NCBI GenBank assembly: GCA_023400985.1
Contig: JAEXEN010000032.1
Coordinates: 97,655-161,654, forward strand
Source of the DNA: Bacillota bacterium
Lineage (GTDB): Bacteria > Bacillota > Clostridia > Christensenellales > CAG-138
Direction: 5' to 3'
Length of the DNA stretch: 64,000 bases
The notes under the pieces are model-generated. The model did no database searches. It worked only from the letters and a program-made list of their open reading frames with translations, and had not been told where the DNA came from. This document shows, piece after piece, positions 1 through 8,292 of the stretch (its first letter is position 1; every line of letters starts with the position of its first letter). A program made the position numbers and the translations under genes.

Positions 1-332
1 TCATTTTGCCAAACGTCGAAGAACCCATTGCGCTCGACAGGCACGACCCCGCGCTCCACGTTTTGCAGCGTATCCGCGATGAGGCGCACCGCTTCGCCAT
101 CACCTACCACAGAAGCCTGCGCTCTAAAAATGCGCTTTATTCCGTGCTCAACGAGATTTCGGGCGTCGGCCCCAAAAGGCGAAGAGCGCTGTTTGATACG
201 TTCATCACCGTGGACGCCATCAAGCAAGCCGATGTGGAGGCGCTCATGAAAGCCCCCGGGATCAACCGCCCCGCGGCGGAGGCCGTATACCGGTATTTTC
301 ATCCGCCTTTGGAGACCCCCGCGGAGAATTGA
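1..332 (+). CDS. uvrC: UvrABC excinuclease subunit C, C-terminal part
   Basis: The reading frame enters from the left edge, so the N-terminal GIY-YIG and UvrBC domains are missing. What remains is the end of the RNase H-like 5'-incision nuclease, with the family stretch RDEAHRFAITYH, followed by the tandem helix-hairpin-helix DNA-binding domain (ISGVGPKRRRALF, then APGINRPAAE). The protein cuts on the 5' side of bulky DNA lesions within the UvrB–DNA complex in the cytoplasm. The TTG at base 6 is an internal codon, not a start. Placement just upstream of hprK matches Clostridia gene order. Identification is secure. Confidence 0.95.
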   Translation, partial: ILPNVEEPIALDRHDPALHVLQRIRDEAHRFAITYHRSLRSKNALYSVLNEISGVGPKRRRALFDTFITVDAIKQADVEALMKAPGINRPAAEAVYRYFHPPLETPAEN

Positions 333-398
333 CGCACCGCGCGCGGGATGCTAAAATCAGGTAAGTATTAAGCATTTTATAGGAGAACCCGGTAACCC

Positions 399-1199
399 AT
401 GTATAAAGTATTTGCATCGGACATTGATAACACGCTCACCCAATCCGCAAAGGAAGTGCCACAGGCAAACTACGAAGCCGTCCGCCGCGCGATCGACGCT
501 GGGATCAAGGTGGTGCTTGCGACCGGGCGCGGCTACGGCGGCGCGATCCATATCTGCCGCGCGCTCGACCTGCACGGCCCCGTCATCACCTACGGCGGTG
601 CCCAAATCAACGATATCGACACAGGCGATGAAATTCGCGGCACGGCCATGAATCCCGAGCTTATTCTGGAGCTTCTGGAACTGGCGGCCGGCTACGGCGT
701 TCACGCGCAAATTTATCAGGGCGACGGCATCGTGTACGAGTGCGAGGACCTGCTGGGGGATAAATACGCTTCCTTTCTCGGGATAAAAAAGACCATCGAC
801 CCCGATATACGTAAAAAACGGTGGGCGAACGTGCCCAAGCTTCTTTATATAACTTCCCCCGAGCGGGTGAAGGAACTGGAGCCCGCGCTTTCAAAGCTCT
901 TCGAGGGGCGGCTCGAAGTAAGCTTGTCGAATCCCGCCTACATCGAATTCACGACGGCGGGCGTCAACAAGGGTTCTGCGCTTCAGTGGCTCGCCGAGGA
1001 ATATTGGCATGTAAAACGCGAGGAGGTCGCCGCCGCCGGCGATAACACGCTCGATAATTCCATGATCGTCTACGCCGGTTTAGGCGCGGCCGTCAAGGAT
1101 GGCGCCCGATCTACGCTCGCGGTTGCGGATATGGAAATACCTGCCTGCGCCGATAACGGCGTGGCGTGGCTGATCGACAATATTCTGCTGAAGAGGTGA
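399..1199 (+). CDS. Cof-type HAD-superfamily phosphatase
   Basis: This 266-residue protein is the usual length for class IIB (Cof/YidA-like) haloacid dehalogenase phosphatases, which remove phosphate from sugar phosphates and similar small metabolites. Motif I is present near the N terminus as DIDNT (D8 nucleophile, D10), motif II as VLATGRG, and motif IV as GDNTLDNSM near residue 215, where the usual GDxxND is slightly altered. An AGGAGA ribosome-binding site lies upstream of the ATG. The gene is followed four bases later by hprK, so the two are probably co-transcribed. The substrate cannot be told from sequence. Confidence 0.85.
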   Translation: MYKVFASDIDNTLTQSAKEVPQANYEAVRRAIDAGIKVVLATGRGYGGAIHICRALDLHGPVITYGGAQINDIDTGDEIRGTAMNPELILELLELAAGYGVHAQIYQGDGIVYECEDLLGDKYASFLGIKKTIDPDIRKKRWANVPKLLYITSPERVKELEPALSKLFEGRLEVSLSNPAYIEFTTAGVNKGSALQWLAEEYWHVKREEVAAAGDNTLDNSMIVYAGLGAAVKDGARSTLAVADMEIPACADNGVAWLIDNILLKR

Positions 1200-1203
1200 T
1201 CGC

Positions 1204-2115
1204 ATGTCCGTCTCCGTGGCCGTACGGGAGCTTGCCGATGAGCTCGGGCTCGAGATACTCGTCGAGGGCGGCGGCAGCATAAGTTTCACCAACAGCGAGA
1301 TCAACCGCCCGGGGCTTCAGTTCGCGGGGTATTACGAGCATTTCGCCGCGCAGCGTGTGCAGATCATAGGCAACGCGGAAATGTACTATTTGTACAGCCT
1401 TTCCGACGAGGAGCTTTATGGGCGGCTATCGAGGCTGATGAGCTTCGACATCCCCTGCATCGTGTGCGCGCGGGGCAACCACCCGCCGCAGGCCCTCATC
1501 AAAAGCGCGGAGGACCACGCTGTACCGGTATTAAAATCGGAACTGCAGACCGGCGAGATCGGCCACCGCCTTACGCAGTGGATCGAATTCAGGCTTGCGC
1601 CGAAAATACTGCTTCACGGCGTGCTGCTGGACGTGTTCGGTTTGGGCATGCTCATCACGGGCGAAAGCGGCTTGGGGAAGAGCGAAACGGCGCTTGAAAT
1701 GATCAAGGCCGGCCACCGCCTCGTCGCGGACGACGTGATAGAGATCACCCGCGTGCAAAGCAACGCCCTCATCGGGCGCGCGCCGGAGCTTACAAGGCAT
1801 CTTATGGAGGTGCGTGGCATCGGCATCATCGACGTGCGCTATCTTTACGGCGTAGGCGCGGTGATCCAGCAAAAAGACATCGACCTCGTGATGGAGATGG
1901 AGCTTTGGAACGAAAACACCAAGTACGAGCGCGTGAGCGCGTTTGAAGCGAGCAGAGAGATACTCGGCGTGGCGGTGCCGTGTACGGTGCTTCCCGTGAG
2001 CCCGGGGCGAAACCTTTCCGTGGTGCTCGAGGTCGCGGCGCGCGCCTTCCGCCTGAAGCGCCTCGGCTACGACGTTGGCAAGGAATTCAAATCGCGTGCA
2101 CCGGAGTTTTTTTAA
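1204..2115 (+). CDS. hprK: HPr kinase/phosphorylase
   Basis: A bifunctional enzyme that phosphorylates Ser46 of HPr with ATP or pyrophosphate and reverses the reaction, linking glycolytic flux to carbon catabolite repression in Bacillota. The 303 residues show the N-terminal regulatory domain, a P-loop GESGLGKS at about residues 153–160, and the family signature ending in EVRGIGIIDVR near residue 210. Length and order fit the family. The start ATG at 1204 follows the phosphatase stop by four bases, and a ROK glucokinase follows, a sensible carbon-metabolism cluster. Confidence 0.97.
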   Translation: MSVSVAVRELADELGLEILVEGGGSISFTNSEINRPGLQFAGYYEHFAAQRVQIIGNAEMYYLYSLSDEELYGRLSRLMSFDIPCIVCARGNHPPQALIKSAEDHAVPVLKSELQTGEIGHRLTQWIEFRLAPKILLHGVLLDVFGLGMLITGESGLGKSETALEMIKAGHRLVADDVIEITRVQSNALIGRAPELTRHLMEVRGIGIIDVRYLYGVGAVIQQKDIDLVMEMELWNENTKYERVSAFEASREILGVAVPCTVLPVSPGRNLSVVLEVAARAFRLKRLGYDVGKEFKSRAPEFF

Positions 2116-2139
2116 AAATTTAGATTGGCAGGTAGGGTT

Positions 2140-3090
2140 ATGTATCGGATCGGGTTTGACGTGGGCGGCACCAACATTGCCGCGGGTCTTGTAAACGAGG
2201 CGCTCGACATCGTGCAGTACAGAAGCGTTCCTTTTTCCAACGGGAAGGGCGGGGAATACATCGCTTCCGTGCTCGCGCAGCTCGTGCGCGACCTTTTGGG
2301 GGCGCACGGCGCCAGGGCGGACGAGCTTGATTGCATCGGCGTAGCGGTCCCGGGCAGCATCGACAGGCGCGGTGAGTTTGTGATAGACGCCTATAACCTG
2401 CAATTTCATAATGTGCCGCTTCGCTCACAGCTGCAGGTCTATTTCCCGCAGGTGCCTGTGTTTTTAGCCAACGACGCAAATGCCGCGGCGCTGGCGGAGC
2501 TCCACAAGGGCGCGTTCATGGACTGCAAAACGGCTGTGCTCATCACACTTGGCACGGGTGTAGGCGGCGGCCTTATCCTAGACGGAAAAATGTTCAACGG
2601 CGGCAACTCGAATGGCGTGGAGCTCGGGCATATGATCCTCAAGCATAATGGCGACCTTTGCACCTGCGGCGTGCATGGCTGTGTGGAAGCCTACTGCACG
2701 GCGTCGTGGCTTGTACGGCAGGGAAGACGCTCCGTGGTGGAATATGTAAACAGTATGATCTACACGGGCGCGCGCGGCAGTATGGATAACGTGACCGCTA
2801 AGCTCGTAATCGACTGCGCAAAGGCGGGGGACCACGTAGCGCTCGATATCTTCGGACAGTATGTGGATTCGCTCGGCTCCGCCATCACATCGCTTGTGAA
2901 CCTTTTTGATCCCGAGGTCATCGCGCTCGGCGGCGGCGTCTCGCTCGCGGGAGACTTTTTGCTCGAACCGCTGCGCGAAAATGTCCGAAAGAAGGTATTC
3001 TACTCATCCTACGGGCGCATTGTGCCCGCGCAAATGGGCAACGACGCGGGCATCATCGGCGCGGCCATGCTCAAGGTCAACGCGGAGTAA
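2140..3090 (+). CDS. glcK: ROK-family glucokinase
   Basis: Predicted ATP-dependent sugar kinase of the ROK family, probably glucokinase, acting at the entry of glycolysis. The N-terminal phosphate-binding motif DVGGTNIAAGL and the zinc-binding motif CTCGVHGCVE near residue 170 are both visible, along with the second phosphate motif TLGTGVGGG. An in-frame TTG at 2125 exists, but the AGGTAGGG sequence sits correctly for the ATG at 2140, giving 316 residues. It lies directly downstream of hprK and is likely in the same transcript. Glucose is the likely but unproven substrate. Confidence 0.9.
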   Translation: MYRIGFDVGGTNIAAGLVNEALDIVQYRSVPFSNGKGGEYIASVLAQLVRDLLGAHGARADELDCIGVAVPGSIDRRGEFVIDAYNLQFHNVPLRSQLQVYFPQVPVFLANDANAAALAELHKGAFMDCKTAVLITLGTGVGGGLILDGKMFNGGNSNGVELGHMILKHNGDLCTCGVHGCVEAYCTASWLVRQGRRSVVEYVNSMIYTGARGSMDNVTAKLVIDCAKAGDHVALDIFGQYVDSLGSAITSLVNLFDPEVIALGGGVSLAGDFLLEPLRENVRKKVFYSSYGRIVPAQMGNDAGIIGAAMLKVNAE

Positions 3091-3096
3091 AGCGCT

Positions 3097-3621
3097 ATGG
3101 AAGCGATACGTCTTGTAAGGCCCGCGCCCGAGCATGAGCGGGCGGCGATGGAATACCGGGATGAATTTTTGCTTAACGGAGACAGCCTCGACGGTACGGC
3201 GGGGCTGAGACACGCGGAAAGCTACCGGGCGTGGCTAAGCAAGGTGCGGAAAAACGAACTTCCCGAAACCGTGGACGAAGGGCTTGTGGATTCGACGACC
3301 TTTTTAGCCGTACGCGAAAGCGACGGCGCGCTCATCGGCTTTATCGACGTGCGTCACAGGCTCAACGGCTATTTGACGCAAATCGGCGGGCATATCGGGT
3401 ACAGCGTGAGGGCTTCCGAACGGAGAAAGGGTTACGCAAAGGAAATGCTTCGTCAGGCGCTTCTCTACTGCAAAACGCTCGGGCTCAAGCGCGTGCTCAT
3501 CACCTGCAACAACGATAACGAGGCTTCCCGAAGGACCATCCTTGCGCATGGTGGCGTTTTGGAAAACACAGCCACGGAGGACAGCGGTCAGGTCGTGGAA
3601 AGATACTGGATCGAGCTTTAG
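3097..3621 (+). CDS. GNAT-family N-acetyltransferase
   Basis: A 174-residue acetyl-CoA-dependent acyltransferase fold. The acetyl-CoA binding motif is seen around residues 105–120 (SERRKGYAKEMLRQAL, the R/Q-x-x-G-x-A type), with the C-terminal part LITCNNDNEASRRTI typical of GNATs in which a neighbouring Asn and Ser contact the cofactor. It starts six bases after the glucokinase stop and ends just before a strong intrinsic terminator, so it is the last gene of the operon. The acceptor substrate is unknown. Confidence 0.85.
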   Translation: MEAIRLVRPAPEHERAAMEYRDEFLLNGDSLDGTAGLRHAESYRAWLSKVRKNELPETVDEGLVDSTTFLAVRESDGALIGFIDVRHRLNGYLTQIGGHIGYSVRASERRKGYAKEMLRQALLYCKTLGLKRVLITCNNDNEASRRTILAHGGVLENTATEDSGQVVERYWIEL

Positions 3622-3635
3622 AATTTTTCCAAAGG

Positions 3636-3680
3636 GGTGGGGCGTTTCAGAACCCGTTCTGAAACGCCCCACCTTTTTTT
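3636..3680 (+). terminator. Rho-independent terminator of the uvrC–hprK–GNAT operon
   Basis: A perfect 17-bp stem (3636–3652 with 3657–3673) closes a four-base loop and is followed by seven T residues. It begins 14 bases after the GNAT stop codon. Confidence 0.95.
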
Positions 3681-3688
3681 GTTTCTCG

Positions 3689-3730
3689 ATTATTGACAAA
3701 CAATAATTCTTTTGCTACGATAATTATCGT
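3689..3730 (+). promoter_or_regulatory. SigA-type promoter with overlapping operator palindromes
   Basis: TTGACA (3693–3698) and TACGAT (3716–3721) are separated by 17 bases. The inverted repeat ATTATTG–N5–CAATAAT (3689–3707) covers the -35 box, and the perfect palindrome ACGATAATTATCGT (3717–3730) covers the -10 box. The arrangement suggests repression by the XRE regulator encoded two genes downstream (inference). Confidence 0.75.
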
Positions 3731-3754
3731 AAATCAATAATTTTGGAGTGCAAC

Positions 3755-4738
3755 ATGAAACGACGATTGTTTTACGGTCTTTTGGCGGCGGAGGCGGCGG
3801 TCTGTGCGGCGCTTTGCTTTACGGGTATTATGTGGGATTTGCTGCCGGCGGCGCTTTCCTTTCCGTTTGCGCAAATAGGCGGGGGGCTTCGCGCGCTGTC
3901 GCTTGCGGGAACCTGGGGTAACGCCGCGGCGGTGCTTTTGTACGCGGCGCTTTCCTTGCTGCCCGCAGGTTTTCTTTTTTACGCGCGCGGCAAACGCAAA
4001 TTAAAAACGGAGGATGCGCTTTTGGTACTTCTGAGCCTGCTGTTGTTTGCGGCGCTGTATTTGACGGCGAATCCGGGCAGGCTTGCCGCCCTGTTTGGCG
4101 GGGAGAGTGTTTCGATGAGCGGAAAGAGCGGGTTGATCGCCGTGGATAAGGCTGTTTTGGGCGGAACGGTATATGCTGTCCTTTCCGGTTATTTCATCCT
4201 TCGCGCGCTCCGCGCCGCAAGGGAAGGCGGCACGGATACGCTCTATAGGTTGCTTAAGCTCGTCATGCGGCTTCTTGCGTTCATTTTCGTGTGGGCGATT
4301 TTTGCCGTGTGCCTGAACGAGCTTTTCGCTTCGTTTGCGTCGCTTCGGGCCGGCAATACCGGCGGCGGACTTTTTATGAGCTATGCTTTTCTCGTATTCA
4401 AATTCTTAACGGATGTGCTGCCGTGGGCGCTCAATATCGTGATCGCCATCGTCGCAGCGGAACTTCTTGACGCCATGCGGTTCGACCGCTATTCGGAGGC
4501 GACCGAGAAGGCCGCAAAAAGGCTCTCCAAATGGGGTGCGCGATCGCTTGCGGCGATCGTACTTTCAAACATTTTCTTCAATGTTTTACAGCTTTTATTC
4601 GCGCCGTTGCTCCATACCGTAAACGGCAGCCTCGTGATACCCTTGGGCTCGGTTATCTTTGTGCTTTTCGCGCTTCTCTTTGCGCGGCTGACGGGGGAGA
4701 ACCGGCGGCTCAAAGAGGATAACGAGCTCTTTATTTAA
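3755..4738 (+). CDS. DUF2975-like multi-pass membrane protein
   Basis: About 327 residues with roughly eight hydrophobic segments. The C-terminal part, ending in NRRLKEDNELFI, matches the usual end of DUF2975 membrane proteins, and an XRE regulator of the YozG type follows immediately, the standard partner of that family. The protein is longer than a minimal DUF2975 protein because of an N-terminal extension with additional membrane segments. Start choice: TGGAG is well spaced from the ATG at 3755; an in-frame TTG at 3743 is too close to it. The function of the family is not known. Confidence 0.75.
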   Translation: MKRRLFYGLLAAEAAVCAALCFTGIMWDLLPAALSFPFAQIGGGLRALSLAGTWGNAAAVLLYAALSLLPAGFLFYARGKRKLKTEDALLVLLSLLLFAALYLTANPGRLAALFGGESVSMSGKSGLIAVDKAVLGGTVYAVLSGYFILRALRAAREGGTDTLYRLLKLVMRLLAFIFVWAIFAVCLNELFASFASLRAGNTGGGLFMSYAFLVFKFLTDVLPWALNIVIAIVAAELLDAMRFDRYSEATEKAAKRLSKWGARSLAAIVLSNIFFNVLQLLFAPLLHTVNGSLVIPLGSVIFVLFALLFARLTGENRRLKEDNELFI

Positions 4739-4748
4739 GGGGTGCGTT

Positions 4749-4976
4749 ATGGCCATTCGCGTACATTTGGAAGATGTTTTGAAGGAACGGGGCATGACCT
4801 CGAAGGAGCTCTGTGGCATGGTCGGCATCACCGAGGCGAACCTTTCCATTTTGCGCAGCGGAAAGGCGCGAGGCGTGCGCTTCAACACCATCAACCGCAT
4901 CTGTTACTACCTTACGTGCGATGTGGGGGATATTTTGAAATTCGACGGGGAGTTGGAGGATGACGATGAAAAATAA
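4749..4976 (+). CDS. XRE/Cro-type transcriptional regulator (YozG-like)
   Basis: A 75-residue single-domain helix-turn-helix protein. The HTH runs through residues 15–50 (MTSKELCGMVGITEANLSIL), and the tail contains TCDVGDIL, the conserved end of small Cro-like regulators that partner DUF2975 proteins. An AAGGGG ribosome site lies between the upstream stop and this ATG. It overlaps the next gene by 11 bases, so all three are probably one transcript. It likely controls the palindromic promoter at 3689–3730 (inference). Confidence 0.85.
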   Translation: MAIRVHLEDVLKERGMTSKELCGMVGITEANLSILRSGKARGVRFNTINRICYYLTCDVGDILKFDGELEDDDEK

Positions 4977-5940
4977 AAAATTTATGATAACAGCAGTCTG
5001 CGCGCTGGCAGCCGCCTTCCTTTTGGGGTTCACGGGCATGGTGACGCTTGCCGATGCGGGCGCGGGAGAAACGGCGGAGGATCGCCTCGTCGGCATGCTC
5101 GTCACCATGGAATATCTTGATCTGTTCGACTTTGAACGCTATTTTAGCGAGCATACCGATACGATTATGAACGGTGGCATGATCGATGAAAACGCGGCGG
5201 CCTACCAAAACAGGCTGTACGCGACTCTCGTGCAGGAAACATACACCGACGAAGCGGGGCAGACATATACGCGTTCGGAGTATAAGTTTACGGATGTGGA
5301 CGGCATCGCCTATTTCTATACGGAAATGAAAGACATGAGCGGGAGTTATACGGCTGTCTTCGGCGACGAGGGCATATCGGACGGGCACAACACCATCGAT
5401 GTACGCGACGGCGGCACGAGCGTGACGCTGGATGGTATCATCTGCATCGCGATCAACGGCGCCGTTACGCCGACTTTGTACTTCAACCCCGTGTATCAGG
5501 CGCCCGACGGCCGCGTTTACGCCACGACGGGCAACGGTTTTTCGTCGAGCGGGGACATCTCGGAGGGCGGCGTTTATTCACAAACTCTGAACTCAGAATA
5601 TACGGAGACGAAAGACGGCGTCACGACGGCCGACAGCATTACGGTGACGATCTCGGTCAAGCGGGTCTATAAGCCCTTAAGCGTCCGCGTGATACAGTTT
5701 GATGAAGACAACACCGTGCTCCGTACGGAGGAATATGAGGCGGGGAAACTGCCCGAAACGCTTACCCTCGAAAAAGGAACGGCGTACCTTCTTGCGGAAA
5801 CAAAAAAGCGAGATGCGAATAACGGGATCCTTGTTTCGCGCGCACTGTACGAGCGCGGTACGGAAAGCCTGGATGCTTTGTACGACCGCGGCGACGGCAT
5901 CTGCGTGAAGCAGAGCGCCGCACTCGACTGGAGGGATTGA
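4966..5940 (+). CDS. Secreted or membrane-anchored protein of unknown function
   Basis: The N terminus has two lysines followed by a long hydrophobic stretch (FMITAVCALAAAFLLGF) and small residues, the pattern of a Sec signal peptide; the remaining 290 residues are soluble and rich in beta-prone, Thr/Tyr/Asp-rich sequence. No lipobox is seen. Two ATGs compete: GGAGG touches the one at 4960 but is correctly spaced for 4966. It belongs to the DUF2975/XRE transcript. No family is recognised; an extracytoplasmic partner of the membrane protein is a guess. Confidence 0.6.
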   Translation: MKNKKFMITAVCALAAAFLLGFTGMVTLADAGAGETAEDRLVGMLVTMEYLDLFDFERYFSEHTDTIMNGGMIDENAAAYQNRLYATLVQETYTDEAGQTYTRSEYKFTDVDGIAYFYTEMKDMSGSYTAVFGDEGISDGHNTIDVRDGGTSVTLDGIICIAINGAVTPTLYFNPVYQAPDGRVYATTGNGFSSSGDISEGGVYSQTLNSEYTETKDGVTTADSITVTISVKRVYKPLSVRVIQFDEDNTVLRTEEYEAGKLPETLTLEKGTAYLLAETKKRDANNGILVSRALYERGTESLDALYDRGDGICVKQSAALDWRD

Positions 5941-5952
5941 GTTTCTGTTTTA

Positions 5953-6354
5953 TTAAGGTATCGGCACGGTCCAAACGGTAAACCTGCTCCAGTATATCTC
6001 TGAAGATACTGCTAAAGTGTCTGTCCCGTTTGTGAATAGATAGCCGCTTCCTGCTTGTTCTTCGAATGCAACATTCCGGGTATCTTCGATGTATTTGAAC
6101 AATTCGGGACATTCCCCGCGCTTTGAAATATATATGCCGGAGTTATCTCCAACCTCAACATAGGGCTTCCGCTCATTGATGCTCGTGCATGCAATCCAAT
6201 ATGGCAAAGGATTGCCTCTCTGAAAAATAGCGGGACCCCATCCGTAAAGCATGACTGCAATGAGCAGCAGGATGGAAGTTAAGCATATTACGATCGGTTT
6301 TTTTATGCGCCTGCTTTTCGTCGAATTGAAACTGCTCGTCTTGTCATGCTTCAT
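5953..6354 (-). CDS. Hypothetical single-pass membrane protein
   Basis: A 133-residue protein with a basic N terminus, one clear transmembrane helix at residues 20–38 (IVICLTSILLLIAVMLYGW) and an extracellular domain of about 90 residues. GAGGTGATG lies at the right distance from the ATG. It is convergent with the secreted-protein gene upstream, with only 12 bases between stops. No family recognised. Confidence 0.6.
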   Translation of the reverse strand: MKHDKTSSFNSTKSRRIKKPIVICLTSILLLIAVMLYGWGPAIFQRGNPLPYWIACTSINERKPYVEVGDNSGIYISKRGECPELFKYIEDTRNVAFEEQAGSGYLFTNGTDTLAVSSEIYWSRFTVWTVPIP

Positions 6355-6417
6355 CTTCCATCACCTCGACTTTATCGTGCTGAAATGGATAAGTACCGAA
6401 ACGGGTCTTTTTTTCGT

Positions 6418-7644
6418 CTATTTTTTTCGACGCGTGGCGGCGCGGGGGAGGGAGCGGAGCTTTTCGGCTGTTCCGGGCGAAAGACGAAGCTTTTTGAGCA
6501 TCTCGGGCGTGGGTTTGAATTTTTCAAGCGCACCCGGCCAAAACGTGACGCGGCGGTTTGGGTCGGTGCGGAGCGTGCTAAAGCCGATCATGAAAAGCGA
6601 GCGCAACGTTGCGACAAGAAACTTGCGCGTATCCTCGTCGATCGCTTTGACGGCGCTCACGGCGTATAAAAGGTTTTTTCTTGGCTCCCCCAAAAGCTCG
6701 CGGATTGTTTTTGCGTCCGTCGCGCCGAGAAGGCTAAAGAGGGTGTCCACAAACCGCATGCGCTGCGGCGGCGAAAGCGTATAGAGCCATTCATGCACGG
6801 CCTTGTTTAAAAATAGCGCGCTGCTATGGACGGTCTCCACGCGCAAAAAGCCGTTCCCTTCCACGAGCCACGAAAAAGGGTCGTGCTGCATGAGAAAGAT
6901 ACGGTCGCTTTTTATCACCTCGTAAGGTTCCTGCATTTCCAAAAGCATGCCCACCACGGAGGATTCGGGTACGGTCTTTTGCATGCGCGGAGCCATTTGC
7001 GCGTACTGTGGCAGTTTCAGCACATCCTCCAAAAAACCGGGTCCGTCGTGGCTGAATACCATACGGATGCGCTCGCGCGTCTTTTTATTGCAGAAGATGG
7101 CGGCGTAGGCGGCAAGGTTGCCGCCTTTGGAGTGGCCGCCTACGTAGATAGAGCCGGTGCGGCGAAGCGCCGCTTTTTCCACATACTTTACGGCCTCCTC
7201 CTGCGCGGGTACGGGGCAGATGAAGGACATGTTGAAGTCCTCCTTCCAGCCGACGAATGTGGAATCCGTGCCGCGAAAAGCGACGTAATTTGTGCCGTCC
7301 GGCAGCAAAAACGTTACGGCTGAAAACTGCTTTTCCTCCGCTTTGCTTACTTGATTTATATAATCCGCAAAGCGAATGTCCTTAAAGCGCGGGCTTGCCG
7401 CGATCGCATAAACGAGGGCGCGGTTATCCACGCTGTCGCGTATGCCTAAAAAAGTGGCGGCGCCGTCGTCGCTTTTGATAAGGTTGCGTAAAGCCATGCC
7501 CGCGTCTCCATCGGGATGCGCGGGAAGGCCGCCGCCAAAATGCAGATAGGCAAGCTGCGACAGTACAAGGCTGTCCACTGCGTTTAGGGGACGCGAGGAT
7601 AAATCCTCATGGGCCTCGCGTGCGTAATCGATGATGTTGCCCAT
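6418..7644 (-). CDS. DUF2974 (Mbeg1-like) alpha/beta-hydrolase
   Basis: A protein of about 408 residues in the DUF2974 family. The nucleophile elbow is GHSKGGN (the GxSxG form with Ser in the middle), preceded by YVAFRGTDST, which resembles the oxyanion region of class 3 lipases. Acidic and histidine partners appear later (SHDGPGF; VETVHSSALF). An in-frame start 41 codons further upstream exists, but AAAGGAGG is placed for the ATG at 7644. It is probably a cytoplasmic lipase/esterase; the substrate is unknown. Confidence 0.8.
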   Translation of the reverse strand: MGNIIDYAREAHEDLSSRPLNAVDSLVLSQLAYLHFGGGLPAHPDGDAGMALRNLIKSDDGAATFLGIRDSVDNRALVYAIAASPRFKDIRFADYINQVSKAEEKQFSAVTFLLPDGTNYVAFRGTDSTFVGWKEDFNMSFICPVPAQEEAVKYVEKAALRRTGSIYVGGHSKGGNLAAYAAIFCNKKTRERIRMVFSHDGPGFLEDVLKLPQYAQMAPRMQKTVPESSVVGMLLEMQEPYEVIKSDRIFLMQHDPFSWLVEGNGFLRVETVHSSALFLNKAVHEWLYTLSPPQRMRFVDTLFSLLGATDAKTIRELLGEPRKNLLYAVSAVKAIDEDTRKFLVATLRSLFMIGFSTLRTDPNRRVTFWPGALEKFKPTPEMLKKLRLSPGTAEKLRSLPRAATRRKK

Positions 7645-7733
7645 GCCTGCCGCCTCCTTTGCGTCTCCTTTGCTTATTGTAACGCATAGAATGTACACGG
7701 CGCAACGACACAACCCTTTTGGAAGAGGTCTTG

Positions 7734-7763
7734 TTGTAACAAGGGGGCGCTTTATGGTAAAAT
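7734..7763 (+). promoter_or_regulatory. Likely promoter of the MaoC gene
   Basis: TTGTAA (7734–7739) and TAAAAT (7758–7763) are spaced by 18 bases, 40 bases upstream of the MaoC start. The match is moderate. Confidence 0.5.
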
Positions 7764-7802
7764 CCAAAAAAGCTAAAAATATGATTGAGGAGGAGGCGTT
7801 CT

Positions 7803-8225
7803 ATGCGCAAGGGAAAAACCATCTCCGAGCTTCGCTTGGGCGACCGTGCGGAGACCGTGAACCATGTGACCGAAGAGACCGGCGTGAAGTTTGCCGATGT
7901 TTCCAACGACCATAACCCCGTGCATCTCGACGAGGCGTACGCCGCGGGCACGCCGTTTAAAGGGCGCATCGCGCACGGCATGCTGCTCGCGGCCTATATT
8001 TCCGCCGTGCTCGGCAACGACCTCCCGGGGCCGGGCAGTATCTACGTAAACCAGACGCTTTCCTTCAAGGCGCCCGTCCGCTACGGCGATACCATCACCA
8101 CCGCCGTTGAGGTCGTTGATCTGATACCGGAAAAAAACCGCAGCAAGTTTAAGACCACCTGCACAAACCAGAATGGACAGATCGTGCTTGAGGGCGAAGC
8201 GACGATACTGCCGCCACGAGAATAA
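7803..8225 (+). CDS. MaoC-like (R)-specific enoyl-CoA hydratase
   Basis: A 140-residue hot-dog-fold protein. The hydratase-2 motif, with catalytic Asp and His, is clear: FADVSNDHNPVHLDE followed by FKGRIAHGML. It hydrates trans-2-enoyl-CoA to (R)-3-hydroxyacyl-CoA in the cytoplasm. GAGGAGG precedes the ATG at 7803; an in-frame ATG 18 bases upstream lies inside that ribosome site. It stands alone between a divergent hydrolase gene and a terminator, so the pathway is not shown by context. Confidence 0.88.
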   Translation: MRKGKTISELRLGDRAETVNHVTEETGVKFADVSNDHNPVHLDEAYAAGTPFKGRIAHGMLLAAYISAVLGNDLPGPGSIYVNQTLSFKAPVRYGDTITTAVEVVDLIPEKNRSKFKTTCTNQNGQIVLEGEATILPPRE

Positions 8226-8249
8226 TAAAGAGCAATAAGTAAGATACTT

Positions 8250-8284
8250 ACGCAAAAAAGGCCGCATGCGGCCTTTTTTTGCGT
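8250..8284. terminator. Bidirectional intrinsic terminator
   Basis: A nearly perfect palindrome (AAAAAAGGCCGC–ATGC-centred) with A and T tracts on both sides, between the convergent MaoC and M56 genes; it can stop transcription from either side. Confidence 0.9.
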
Positions 8285-8292
8285 AGGCATCC

